Assembly: GCA_029204225.1 (NCBI GenBank) | Contig: CM055100.1 | Coordinates: 31,260,149 to 31,324,148 of the forward strand | Direction: 5' to 3' | From: Diphasiastrum complanatum | Lineage: Eukaryota > Streptophyta > Lycopodiopsida > Lycopodiales > Lycopodiaceae | Length of the DNA: 64,000 nt | Shown here: piece after piece, positions 48,328 to 63,617 of the stretch | Position numbering within the stretch: position 1 is the first letter of the stretch | Layout: every line of letters begins with the position of its first letter | The notes under the pieces: generated by a model | Databases searched by the model: none | What the model was told of the DNA's origin: nothing | The model's input: only the letters and a program-made list of their open reading frames with translations | Made by a program: the position numbers and the translations under genes

Positions 48328-49330
48328 GGCTTCTTCTTCACTAGAGCAGCAGCTCACAGATCTCACACGCACAAACAAGTCCTCTTTCCAAATGAATTCC
48401 CACAGATTAGATTACAATGCTGGTCTTCAGCCCAATTGTTGCTTCAGATTTGGGCAAGGCAAGCTTCAAGCCTGACCGCCAAAATCATAGATGCAGGCAG
48501 TGTCATCAATCAGATAGTAGTTGCACCAATGCTTGTTCCATCAGTTGAGAGTGCAGCATTCTAATCTTCAAGCAACTGACAGAATGAGACAGGCCACTGC
48601 TTTATGACTTACACGGCACCAGTGTGAAGACCCATTATTCCAGATGAGGAGTCTGGATCATGAAATGAACCAGTGAAAGGGGCGAGATCAAAATCTGAGC
48701 TCAGCAGGAGCATCAAACCATCCAATGCAGCACAACCCAACAACAACAACAAGAATATACATCATTCTTAAGTGCAGCAGGTCACAGAAGTGAATGAAAG
48801 TCTGAGCTGAGATGGATCCAGATCCAACAGAGCTGGCTGGCCTGCATCACCTAACACTAGCTTATTAGCTACTAGCGACCATAGTTTAAACGTAAACATA
48901 ATAATCCACTCTCATGGGCCATGGCCCATCACTCCAGTACTACTACTACTATCACAGACAGCTCGAAAAGCAATGGAGTGATGAGAGATGAGAGAGATGA
49001 CCAGCCATAAGAGGGGATGGATGTGCGAGTGTGTGTGGGTGTCACTATCTGACTGGCAAGGGGCTAGGCATTCATGCTTGGGAAGTTGGCATCTTAGGTG
49101 GCGCCAGGTGGTAGAGATAGGACTGAGGACTACTTAAGCAGCAACTGAGTTTGGCAGCAAAGGTGCTCTAAAATCATTATTGTTCTACAATGGAATCAAA
49201 ATTGTACATAATGGAAACCGGCAAGTCAGCTAGCATAGCTGTGCTCCAAAAGTTGCCGGTTTTGCTGAGCTGGCTCCATCAGTAACTCGGCAAGCTTGGA
49301 AGAGCAAGCAGAGAGCACTTGGGTGCATCT
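48328..49330 (-). promoter_or_regulatory. 5'UTR/promoter region of the CIP7-like gene
   Basis: Upstream of the start codon. 48914-48929 is a perfect 16-base palindrome, ATGGGCCATGGCCCAT, which contains the TGGGCC/GGCCCA word bound by TCP factors in many plant promoters (site II). It lies about 590 bases from the ATG. A GATGAGAGATGAGAGAGATGA stretch near 48980 is purine rich. The transcription start and any 5'UTR intron cannot be fixed from sequence alone. Confidence 0.45.
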
Positions 49331-52129
49331 GCTAAAATCCATTGAGTCTTACTATAGAGTTTAAATTGAAACCAACATCACCATCATCATCAAGGAGCCG
49401 ATCAATATGTCCATAATTGACATGGAGAAAAAAAGGTCTACACAATATATTGGAGAATGGTCTCACTTGTGAAAAAACTATGTTATGCTTGTAACTGATC
49501 AAGGTTTACATGGAAAAAAATTTTATGTTGTGTTAGAAGGATGTTGGAAGGCGCTACTACACTAAGCCAAGTCCTTGGGGTAATTGATTCAAGTTTGGAT
49601 TGCCCAATCAATAAGTACTAGGTGTTGTTCATCAAGAGGTGGGCTACTGCATGTATCAGGCTGAGCTGTGGGAGCGGCAAATACTGCTACAAGTTGTAGC
49701 CCACCGTCGGATTAATGATACCTGACATAGCAGAGAGATATAAATGGTCAAGGTCTGTTTACAAGCATGCACTATGGAACATAATGAACTTTCTCTCGAC
49801 CAATGTCATAATGCCACATGTCCACTATCACTCCTCACGAATGCTACGTGAAAATCTCAAATTTTTGCCCATATATTGATAAATTCCAAAATCTAATCGG
49901 AGAACATATAAACCTACCTACCCTATAAAGTTTTCATTGCCAATTAAGAATTGTCCTTGTCATTCTATCATCATTCCCACTATGGTAGATCATTGCAAGC
50001 CCTTCAAACTTTAAAGGCATATGACTATGCTTTGTCATGTGGTCAACTGAAGTTGCAAAAATAAGTCAAAGAGCATAATATTGTTAATCTCATGGGGTAG
50101 GTTATGTAAGAGAGAAATTCTGACTCCCGAGTCTTTTGACCTTGCCTTTCAAAGGCATACAACTAAGTGTTCGGGTAGTCAAACTAAGTTCATGAAATAA
50201 GTCAAAATTAAACAACACAATATTGTCAAGACTAGTGTTGGGTGGTTCCCACATATTTAAGATAGTTGTCAGTTCAACAGTATTGCCTTGTTTTTTTTAA
50301 CCAAGAATCGATGATTCAAGGTATGACTACATCTATAATCCTGCTATTAAGAGGTTCTCAATAAAAACTTACAAAAATAAATCTTGGCAATTCTCAATCT
50401 GCTAATTATTACTCTATCAAAGACCCTTTAGTCCTTCATAAGGTTCTCAACATGGTCAACACAATAAAGCAACTATATATATTGATATGTGAGACTTTAT
50501 AAAGAGCAAGAAAAGACTCAAATTTTTAGCCAACATTTATTATGCAAAAAAATCACCCTTAGTTCACACTCAAACAACTCCAAAGAAATTACTTCTATGG
50601 AAATCTATAATAAAATTCGTATTCACTCATCTTATTGGTGTGGCACCACTTGTTGTCCTTAGTGGCAAGTTATTAGTTACTCCCCACCACAAGCTTGTAA
50701 AAAAAATTTGATGTTTAGATTCTTTGTAAGGTCATTTGATACTAAGCTTATACCCCCTCCATAGGACGGTCTAGTTCTCACCTTCAATCTAGGGCTTGAA
50801 GGGACCCGACAATTTTCAACAGCGGTTGTGGTTCCTAAAAAAACCAGACCTAGCGACTAAGGCGGTTCTTGAAAGATAGCATACTCGTCAATTACGGTCT
50901 CTAGAACTGGGTTGATAACTGAGTGGAGAAACGGCCAACAAGCCAACATCCGGCCAACAATGGTCAACATGTTTTTGAGCTTGGCAAGCCAAGCAAGTCT
51001 CTCTTTTGTGAACACCAGTTTGTTTCTGTTAAAAATTCACAATTCTAGCTTGACTAGTTTTGGTCATATGACTTGTAAATAGTTAGATGGTCATGATGTG
51101 GCTTGTCACACGTGCCAAATAGCATAGGATTCCATTCATAAGGATGTTCTCAAGTTGACCTAAGTGATAGAACCTTTGGAATGAGTCCAAATCATGCTTA
51201 GATACAAGAGAGAAAAAGTAGGAGCTATTTTTGGTGATTTTTACATTGTTGAGGGATCTCCAAGATTCCAACCCTAACTTGGTAGGGATGAAAGATCCAC
51301 CAAAATTAGGTTTAGGGCTACTCATACCTGCCCAAAATCGTGATGGATCATGTATATATAGGTGATGATCTCTCACCAAAATCAATCAAGCAATTTCATG
51401 ATTTTTCTCTCATGTTGGTGCAATTGCTCTATGTTCATAATTGTTTGAGTTCTTGTGTTTCCTAATCATTATAGGATTGAATGTGGGTCTGGTGTACAGT
51501 ACTCAGACTGTGGGAGGCCGTACTTTCACACGTGTGAAGGCTTCTTCAAGGATTTGGGCCAGTTAGTGAGGTTCAAGCATAGATTATTGATGGATTTTGA
51601 TGGTTCAACTTGTGCTAATCTTATGAAATCATAATCTATTGTTTATCTCATCATTTCAAGTGTTTTAGGATCCTTATTTGCTATAATTTTAAAGTCTCTC
51701 CCTTTGTGTGCTAAAATTTATTCATTGCATTATCATAGAATTCAAAAAAAATAAAAAATAAATACATTTGAAAAACATAAAGCTTTCATATAGTTTGCAC
51801 ATGTGAGGCCTTGTTGAAACAAACATCATCTTGATATTTCCAGCCTTATTGCAATTCCATATTGAGAGCACAAGAAGTGCATTGACAAGATGTCATGCAT
51901 CTCACTCTAAAAATAAGACACTTGAAAGGAAATAGTGACATCTTTGCTTTAGGCTATGCCTCATGCTTTCTCTTCGAGATTCTCTCCACATTTTATCTAT
52001 CTTCAATTCAATTGGTTGAATTTGAGAATCTTCAATTCCAGGTTTTTTATGAAGGTTAATTTTTGAAAACCTATGGCTTTTGGATAATTGGACTTTTGAA
52101 TTTTAAAAGAACGAATAAATAAATATGGC
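49331..52129. other. No gene recognised; possible DNA-transposon and LTR debris
   Basis: Contains AGCGGTTGTGGTTCC...GGCGGTTCTTG words at about 50820-50870, reminiscent of CACTA-type subterminal sequence, and GCCAACA repeats near 50940-50970. The frame at 51083-51385 (minus) shows no known domain. No terminal CACTA repeat was found. Confidence 0.3.
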
Positions 52130-53210
52130 CCTTTAGTCATGCCTCCACCCATCCGAATGGGAGTAAAAGATTGGTACAATGAGTGGATCAAACACCATGA
52201 TGTAGACAATTCTTGGGATAAGTCAACCGAAAACATGAAGAGATTGGCAATATTCCAACGATTACCCAATTGGAACAATCTCTTAACCAATGATCTTATG
52301 CATATATACAAGAACGTGGGTGAATCTATATGGAAACATATAATTGGTGAAAAGGACACAATTACAGCACGTCAAGACTTGGAGGTGGCTAAGGTCAAGA
52401 GACCCTATTGGATTCAAAATGATGACAGCGGAATGACAAGTATACCTAGTGCGCCATGGAGTCTAACAAAGAGAGAGCTCTCACATATCAAAAATGTCAT
52501 AACAGAACTCCAACTGGCTATGCGCATTCCTTGTGCAACTCGTTCACCAAAGATGACAAATTAAGTGGATTAAAATCACACGATTGGCTAAAGATGCTAC
52601 AATTCATTCTTCCAATTGTAATTTGAGATGGTTTAGGAGACAATCTACAAAGTACTTTTTTGTACAAATTAGCATCGATGATCGGGTAATTAAAAAACTC
52701 ACTTGTGACTATGAATATTAAAGAAAATGACAATATAAAACGAATGTTATACTTTTTGTACAAATTAGCATCGATGATCGGGTAATTAAAAAACTCATTT
52801 GTGACTATGAATATTAAAGAGAATGACAATATAAAACGAATGTTATACTTTATTTGTAATTTATTTTGTGTAATGTTTATTTTGTAGGTGAAACACCTCA
52901 AAAGAGATCAAATGGAGTGAGGTGCATTCAAAAAAGCAAGAAATGATTGAAACAATGTGCTTGCTAAAAAGAGATTTTCCAACTTCTTTCATGGACATAC
53001 AAGTTCATCTTTTCATGCATTTGGTTGAAGAAATTTCCATTGTCGGCCCCATGCACACTAGATGGATTTCTACCTAGAGCATTTTATGAAAATTCTATAA
53101 GATTTTGTGAGACAAAAGGCAAAGCCAAAAGTTAGCATCACCGAAGGTCAGCTTGTTCAAGAATCATTGTTTTGCATCACAAAATATATCTCACAAATAC
53201 ACTCTAGTGC
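52130..53210 (+). pseudogene. CACTA (En/Spm) transposase remnant, DUF4218 part
   Basis: Translation in order: LTNDLMHIYKNVGESIWKHI and ITARQDLEVAKVKRPYW, then WSLTKRELSHIKNVI, then after a shift KLSGLKSHDWLKMLQFILPI, and after a gap MIETMCLLKRDFPTSFMDIQ, VHLFMHLVEEISIVGPMHTR, and a tail like VSITEGQLVQESL. This is the C-terminal half of TNP2-like transposases. The gap (52630-52890) holds a 96-base tandem duplication ending in TTTTGTAG and may be an old intron. Stops and shifts make it inactive; the catalytic N-terminal half is absent. Confidence 0.8.
52661..52852. repeat. 96-bp tandem duplication inside the CACTA remnant
   Basis: TGTACAAATTAGCATCGATG starts at 52661 and 52757. The two 96-base units differ at about two or three positions (ACTCACTTG/ACTCATTTG; AAAGAAAATG/AAAGAGAATG). 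High identity points to a recent duplication. Confidence 0.93.
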
Positions 53211-54121
<911 letters not shown>

Positions 54122-54599
54122 TGATTATGAATGATCTCTTTATGTATGGACTCGATTATTAAGAGTCAATATTCTCATTACATTGCTCATCAGTTACTGC
54201 CTCATTCTTGTCAACGTCTAAGCCCATACACTCATTTGAATCTAATTCTAAGTGCAAACGTAAATTTCTCGATGTACTCCTATGAATATAAGAGCTATGA
54301 TCATCTTCGTCATCGCTTGATTGCTCTAGCCAATCCTCATTGAAACGTGGCATTCTCATTGTTGGTTGTCTTTCTAGTTTATATTTTTGTTCGCAATTTC
54401 TTCTTCAATGATTTCATAATCAAAGGGACCTTGGATTTCTAGCTCGATTTCTAGTTATGGGTTGATTGCGGGTTCTAGCTCGATTACTGGTTTCTCATAC
54501 AAGTCGTGGCATATCTGACACACTATCTCTATCTTCAAATATAAATCGTTTTCTTGTGTTGAGTTGAACGACATATAATCATTGAGGGGACAATCAATT

Positions 54600-55080
54600 C
54601 GGATGAAATATGATATACAATAGAAAAACAATTTTGCACAATGTGACATCGCAATTCGAATTCAACGTCATCAAATAAAAAAGTCACGTAAAACATAGTG
54701 CAATTTGCAAGGTAGTTACACTTGTTCACAATGTCATGGCAAGACGAACGTGTCATATGAGTTCATAGGTATCAATTTTGTCGAGTCAATTGCAAAGAAT
54801 TCGAACACATCCTTTTTAACTATGGCATTGTTTCCATGATAATTTACTTTGAACCATTTCACATCAAAGGTCAAGTATTTTCTATGACTTCCATAGTCAA
54901 CCTCGTAAATACGTTGGAGTGTGCCGACATAGTCTACGTCACCTGAAATGAGGTTTGTGTCATTTGCACTAGATCAACTCTCTTTTTGAAAGTCGCCATT
55001 ATGCCACAATCAAGCTTGCATCTTTTGGTGTCAATGCCCTTAGCACAAAAGTGATATCCATAGGCAAATTCCCACACACA
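54600..55080 (-). pseudogene. CACTA transposase remnant, DUF4216 part
   Basis: The minus-strand translation gives GDVDYVGTLQRIYEVDYGSH, RKYLTFDVKWFKVNYHGNNA, VKKDVFEFFAIDST and a tail resembling FVLP..CEQV. This is the domain that closes TNP2-like CACTA transposases (YYG.LEEI.ELDY, KWF). It is in opposite orientation to the DUF4218 part at 52130-53210. Confidence 0.75.
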
Positions 55081-55154
55081 CACAAATGCATCTCTCTCTA
55101 CCATCTCTCTCTACCATAACAATATTTTTTCTTATGTTCACACACTAATTCACT

Positions 55155-57476
<2,322 letters not shown>

Positions 57477-57548
57477 AGGCTTGAATTGGAATTTATTATG
57501 AGTGTAACTAATAGGCTTGAATTGGAATTTATTATGGGTGTAACTAAT
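57477..57548. repeat. 36-bp tandem repeat, two units
   Basis: AGGCTTGAATTGGAATTTAT starts at 57477 and 57513, with one difference inside (ATGAGTG/ATGGGTG). A diverged third start (AAGCTCGAAT) is at 57549. Confidence 0.93.
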
Positions 57549-57635
57549 AAGCTCGAATAGTAGAGTACCAAATATCCACATCAAGATTATTCCAAATCCT
57601 CTATATAAGATGTGGATGTATGGATGGAGAAAAAT

Positions 57636-58316
57636 CGTTGGTGAATGTTCCTTTCAAGAATGTGATTAGAAGCTTGATGTATGCAAATGTTTGCACGAGG
57701 CCAGGTATAGCTTATGCAATTAGCTACCTAGTTGTTTTATAAAAAGCCCAAGCAAAGAATACTAGACTGATGTAAAGAGTACTAGCCCAGGTTGGATTAT
57801 AGGGTTACCCACGGAGTCCTAAGAAGGGAAACAAGTGAAAACTGCAAGAACATTGTGGCTCAAATTATGCAAGAGATATGGATTCAAGAAAATTCACTTT
57901 GGGCTATTGTTTTGTCCTCAATGGAGGAGCAATATCATGGCGCAACAAAAAGTAGAAGGATATAGGCTTATAAGTACGGAAGTAGAACACATGGTTGTAA
58001 CTGAAGCTACAAAAGAGACAATTTGGTTGAAGAAGTTGCTAATCAACATTAAATTTGAGCAATTTGGCCCTTTCAACCTTAAATGCAACAACCAAAGTTG
58101 CATATCTAAGTACCATGGGAATCTAAGCTCGTAGCAAGTCCATTCCACTTTGTCAAAGAAAAAAAATAGCAAAATGAGATATCGACATGGAGTATTGTTC
58201 AACCAATTTCCAGGTAGTCGATATCTTCACTAAACCTCTACCAATGGCAAGTTTTGAATTTTATAGAAAACGAATGTAGCTTATTCCTCTTAGATTAGTG
58301 GGAGATTGATTAGGAG
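57636..58316 (+). pseudogene. Ty1/copia RT tail and RNase H remnant with polypurine tract
   Basis: NVPFKNVIRSLMYANVCTRP, GIAYAISYL (RT tail), then FVLNGGAISWRNKK-like and EATKETIWLKKLLINIKFEQ (RNase H), ending VDIFTKPLPMASFEFYRKRM. Stops and shifts are throughout. AGTGGGAGATTGATTAGGAG just before 58317 is the polypurine tract, and an LTR starts there. So this is the 3' end of a copia element. Confidence 0.85.
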
Positions 58317-58941
58317 TGTTGGAAAGAGCAGTCTCCACCTGATCTTTAAGTAGTTGGGTTGTTAGACAATAGTAGTGAGCCATACAGGATTGTAAGTAGC
58401 AACTACGATGAAAATTGAAGTCTCTTGTAGGCAACTATTTGAGGAGCCATAAATAAGAGCTAATTTGGAAACTAGTCTCACATAGACAATTGTAAGGCAA
58501 TCATAAAAGGACTATATACAACCTGTTATGTCCATGACCAGTACATAGGATACAGTATACTCCTAGTCTTGGATACATGGTACTCCAGTTAAACAAGCTA
58601 TTAGTTATGCCACGTCATATTGGGCGTGACCCGAAAGTAACTAATATCCTTGTGAGGCCCAGAACACAAGGTATGAGACAATGTGCATATGCGTAGAGTT
58701 ATGAGTAGTTGGTCCATGCTTAGGACTCTATTCTAGATGAATCTATGTATAGGGAACTTAGGGCTATGCATGACTATGTGATCGGATTCTTTTGGCTCTA
58801 TATATTGGGTCCAAAGTTGCCCTACTCCTCATTATGGTTGTGGATTCATTGCCAGGCTCTCACTCTATATTCATGCTTCTTGTTCCTTGGCTTGGGGGTG
58901 AGGCTTCTAGAGTTTGATTGGATGCTTCTACTTGGTTGGGT
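58317..58941 (+). mobile_element. 3' LTR of the copia element (end uncertain)
   Basis: Starts TGTTGGAAAGAG right after the polypurine tract and carries GACTATATACAACC near 58510 as a possible promoter element. The end is not defined. By 58942 the sequence has become that of a different LTR family. Confidence 0.6.
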
Positions 58942-59472
<531 letters not shown>

Positions 59473-59474
59473 AT

Positions 59475-59491
59475 TGGCGCCGTTGCCAGGG
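59475..59491 (+). promoter_or_regulatory. Primer binding site, tRNA-Asp type
   Basis: TGGCGCCGTTGCCAGGG, two bases after the LTR end. This is the primer site found in many plant Athila/Tat-like gypsy elements, complementary to the 3' end of tRNA-Asp, with one A where GGGG is usual. It places the element in the gypsy superfamily and fixes the 5' LTR end. Confidence 0.85.
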
Positions 59492-59744
59492 AGCGCCAAC
59501 GTTGCTCACCACATAGCTGCCTTTCAAATTCTCTTTTCTCCACTCTTCGCCACTCTTTTTTGCTTCCTCCCCCTCACCTCCTCTTTTTTCCATTCTCCAG
59601 AATCTTCCATTTCCATTACAAAAAAAACCCAAGCCCTTAAGGGATTAGATTTGTTTTCTAAGTAGTAAGCTCTGTAGTGTGTAGTTAATTTTTCCGTAAT
59701 TTATTATTTTTGCTATCCATAAACCTTCTTTTTTTTCCTTAAAA

Positions 59745-60590
59745 AAAAAAAAAACTCTCTCTTCCCTCCCCCCCCCCCCCTTCTCGCTCCTTGCTCCTCC
59801 GCCCTTCCTTGCCTCGCTCCCTCCCCCCTCTCGCTCACTGCTTCCCTTCTCCCTCTCGCTCGCTCACTCCCTCTCTCGCTTGCTGCTCGCTACTTCCCTT
59901 CCCCATCTTGCTCACTACTTCCCTTCTCCCTCTCGCTCGCTGCTTTCCTTCCCCCTCTCGCTCGCTCCCTCTCTCTCTCACTTGCTGTTCGCTGCTTCTC
60001 TTCCCCCTCTCACTCGCTTGTTCCCTCCCTCTCTCGCTCGCTTCCTCCTTCTCTCGCTCTTGCTGCTCGCTGCTCCCCTCCCCCCCCCCCTTTGCTCGTT
60101 GCTTCCCTCCCTCTCTCTCTCGCTCGCCGCCTCCCTCTCCACACTCCTTCATCGCTCCACCTTCTTCACCTCCCTGCTCACCGCCCTTCCCCTGCTCCTC
60201 ACCCGTCCCCTTTACCTCCTTTCTCCTCCTTCCTCCGCTCCCTTCCCCTGCTCCTCCGTTCACCTCCCTTTCGCTCCTCCACCTCCCTTCCCTGCTCCTC
60301 CGCTCACCTCTCTACTGCTCGCTCCCTACTTTGTTGCCTGTTGCTCGCCCGCTCCTTTTTGCCTGTTGGTCGCTGCTCCACTCCCTCCCTCACTACTGCT
60401 CTCTCCTCCCCCTTCTCGCACCCTCCCAGCTCATCCTGCTCGCTCTCTGCTGCTCCTTGCTACCTTCGTCCTCGCTGCCTCCCCCTTCATCTCTCACTGC
60501 CTACCCTCTCCTGCCCTGATCCGCTCCCTTTTCGCCCTTGCCTACAGCTCCGCTCCCTTTTCCTTTCCCTCACTGTCGCACTCTAGGGAA
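59745..60590 (+). repeat. ~850-bp polypyrimidine leader of the gag-only element
   Basis: Almost pure C and T with scattered G in the words CTCGCT, TTGCTGCT and CTCCGCT. Loose units of about 40-60 bases (CTCGCTCGCT..CTTCCCTTCCCCCTCTCG) recur. All three plus frames stay open for 160-290 codons only because purine-starting stops are excluded by composition; these are not proteins. It lies between the primer site and gag. Confidence 0.85.
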
Positions 60591-61572
60591 TCGGCATCCC
60601 AAACTTTGTTCTCCATTCTCCTGCATATACCATCCCTTCTCTTCTTCTCACCTCTTAATTTTTTTTATTTTCCTCCTTCTCTTTTTACATTATCTTTGAG
60701 GATTTTTTCGGAGTTGTGTTTTTTCATCTCATTATTTATCTGCTAGGTTTTTTAAACCTTAACTTTTGACGATCTATTTACCCCCATTGTTTTTTTACCG
60801 TAGTCTCTTCTTTTAAATTTTTTTAAAAAAAAAACAAACAAACAAACAAACAACAAACCTTTTGTAAAGGCCTCTAAAGTTCCATCTCAGTCTCACTAAG
60901 ACCAGGACACAGAGAAATCTGCAAGGGTTTGTTTTCAAAAAAAAAAAAAAACAACAAACTTTTGTAGAGGCCTCTGAAGTTCCATCTCGTTGAGACCAGG
61001 ACACAGAAATTTGCAAGGGTTTATTTTTCTATAAAAAATATAAAAATATGAATTGGGCCATTAGTCTCATTGGGAAGAGACTCTATCTCTGATAGCTCCT
61101 CCCACGATTGTCAAAGGCCCTTTTCTATAAATAAATATATTATAATAATTTTAGCCCAAGCCTCTTTGGTAAGTGACTTTGTCTTTGATAGACTCATCCC
61201 AAGACTGCCAAGGCTAAAATGAGTTATAGTTGGTATTGAAAAATCCTTCTATAAACTTGCGGAGAAGTGTCGAAAAGTAGTTTTTTGAAGCAAAACTAAC
61301 CCTTTGCCAAAAAACCTACATAAGTACTTTTCCAATTATCATCCCTCGTCATAAGACTTTCACTGGAAAGGCATACTTGAATTTATTTATAAAATCTACC
61401 CTTGCCAAAATCGTGAATGTTCTAGACAAAAGAATTTTTCTTGTTTTTTTTTCCTCTTCCATCTCCTCATCATCAATTCTCTCATATACATTTCAAAAAC
61501 TGCATCCCCCAATCTCTCTCTTGTACATCACCACACCACTCCATATCATCTTTATCTTGCACACAATAGGCC
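60591..61572 (+). mobile_element. Leader of the gag-only element with internal direct repeats
   Basis: Noncoding. Two diverged ~110-base units (about 60845-60925 and 60950-61020) share ACAACAAAC, GAGGCCTCTRAAGTTCCATC, GACCAGGACACAGA and TTTGCAAGGGTTT. A second looser pair is at about 61060-61110 and 61165-61215 (GACTYTRTCTYTGATAG, then GRYTGYCAARGGC). A run of CAAA units is at 60835-60852. Confidence 0.7.
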
Positions 61573-63229
61573 ATGGCAATGTATGAGCAGCTTGCCCAAA
61601 TCTCGATGCTTTCCGGAGAAACTCTCAAGGGCTACACTGCACGATTTGCCAAGATGGCGGGAGATTGAAATATTGGTCTTCCTAGTCACCACAAAATGGC
61701 ATTTTTTTTATGCTGGATTACCGCACGAGATCAAGATTGGTATGCCACCCTTTACATCATATACCAGTTCAAAAGAACTCTATAAGACAGCCGCTATTGC
61801 ATAAGCACAGATCTTGCATGCACCATCATAGCCCATATCCAACATTCAAACAATCAGGGATGATAGAGCATCTAATCCACAAGATGCCACAGACAACGCT
61901 AGCCAAAGTACTAGCAGTCCGGACGATCAGATGCAAGTTGTCAGTGACACAGATGAGATGTGTAGTCAATTTGATTACCTCCCAGAACCACGAAAGGCCA
62001 ATCGGAAGATCCGACCATTGGACCAATGTCATGATTGTTTTGGAAAACATCCAACACCTCAATGTCCAGTTCAGAATCCGAGATTACAAAATCAAGCCAA
62101 TAAGAGAATTCTGGAGATTGGGAATCAATCAACAAAATCCTCATCTATGCCATCTAGCTTGCCATCAGATCGCTCATCCAAAGAAAGTGGATCGGTCTCA
62201 GGACTTTCAGAATCTTCTCTAGTGACTAGGCAAGGTTCGGTGGAAGTATTGGTTATATCAGCGAGCGGATCATCCCAAGCGAGCAAAGTTCAAACTGGCT
62301 CACCACTATAATTTGTGGAAGAGATTAAAGGAAACCTGATACCGGTGTATGTGCATCAATTGAGAGGTGACGGAATCTTACACATAGTACGGTGTTTTGG
62401 ATGTGGAGGTAAACATCGTAGATCAGAATGTCCACACCAAAATGATATGTCCTCCTTTTATCCTTGGTGTGAACAATGTACCATCAATCATCCATGTCAT
62501 GATTGTCCACTAAGAGATCCAAGAAAAGCCGTTATGACTCCTACCTGCTTGAATCAGCAACCTACATATGACCATGCAAATCCACCAACCGAGAAGCTGC
62601 ACTACAAATGCAAACTTCTAGTGCCATCTGGTTACGAAGCAGATGCGGATGGAAGGAATGAGAGAAAGATCCTAAGACAAGTGGACACGGCCACACGTGG
62701 ATCACCAACAACACAAAAGATAGAGTGGGTAAAATCTATCCAACCAAGAATAGCGGAAGAAGTCAAGAAATTGGCAACAGATGCAATCCAGCAGATTTTA
62801 CCAAGCCTCATCAAACAAAGGCTACCACAACTTCTGGTGGATGAATTACAAAGGGGCCTCCCGTCAACCAAGCAACTTGAAGGCAAACTGACTACCAGTC
62901 ATCGCAACGATCCATCTGTACTACCTTCAAGAGAGCAGTCCATTGAGAAAGAAAAGACTAAGGTGAGAGATTGTCCTCTGATTTCAACACCAATCACAAG
63001 CAAGATCCAACCAAAGTTGAAATGTTCCACTCAACATTTGGCCAACACAAAGTTACATCAAGACATCACATTGCTTAGACGACCAAATCCAAGAAATTCA
63101 AGCCCAAAACGGCCAATTGTACAGCAAGAACCAGAACCTACAATGACAAAGCCTTGTCCTAAATCTATGATATTGACAGCTGCGGAAAGTCGTCAGGTTG
63201 ATGCATACTTCGAATACCTGGACAAATAA
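61573..63229 (+). pseudogene. gag of a non-autonomous gypsy-type element, three zinc knuckles
   Basis: From ATG 61573 (MAMYEQLAQISMLSGETLKG, YTARFAKMAG) there is one +1 shift at about 61660. One frame then runs to the stop at 63229, interrupted only by stops at 61802, 61832 and 62309. FFYAGLPHEIKIGMPPF is the gag core. Three cysteine/histidine boxes follow: CHDCFGKHPTPQC (62027-62065), CFGCGGKHRRSEC (62393-62431), CEQCTINHPCHDC (62468-62506). All are C-x2-C-x3-H-x4-C, one residue shorter than the usual retroviral knuckle. The C-terminal part has a helix-like segment (RIAEEVKKLATDAIQQILPS) and a basic proline-rich tail. No protease, RT or integrase follows. Confidence 0.8.
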
Positions 63230-63617
63230 TAGCATCAAGCAAGCACGTCATTTTTATATTATGATTTGGGGGAGTCCATGACATTGGGACCAGTTGCGCC
63301 GATGTATGAGGATCCATAATATCAGCAAGATTTATCTTGGAATCCTCCGATGGCATACCTCGACTACCCAATTGTCAATGAACAAGGTTCTCCGGAATGG
63401 CCACCAGACCCTTATGAGTATAATTGAAAATCTGGCAAGTCCAAGTTCTTGCTGATCCCCATCATCCAATAAAGCCTCAGGTTTTACATCAGCAAATTTT
63501 ATCCACGCTTTTCCTGAAGCACCCATGTCCCAGCAATAAAAGAACTGACAACAACGCCCCTTCACGACAGTTGCAGCCTAGTGCCGAGGGACCGACACTA
63601 CTTTGGGCCATGGACCC
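63230..63617 (+). mobile_element. Region between gag and 3' LTR
   Basis: About 390 bases with no pol sequence. TTTGGGGGAG at about 63266 is a polypurine tract by composition but lies 350 bases before the LTR start inferred at 63618, so either it is a relic or the LTR begins earlier than I set it. Confidence 0.5.

Noticed and set aside
59791-60746. Three overlapping long frames (164, 242 and 288 residues) on plus
   Set aside because: All three phases are open at once because the tract is almost only C and T, so stop codons cannot occur. No domain, and the location is a retroelement leader.
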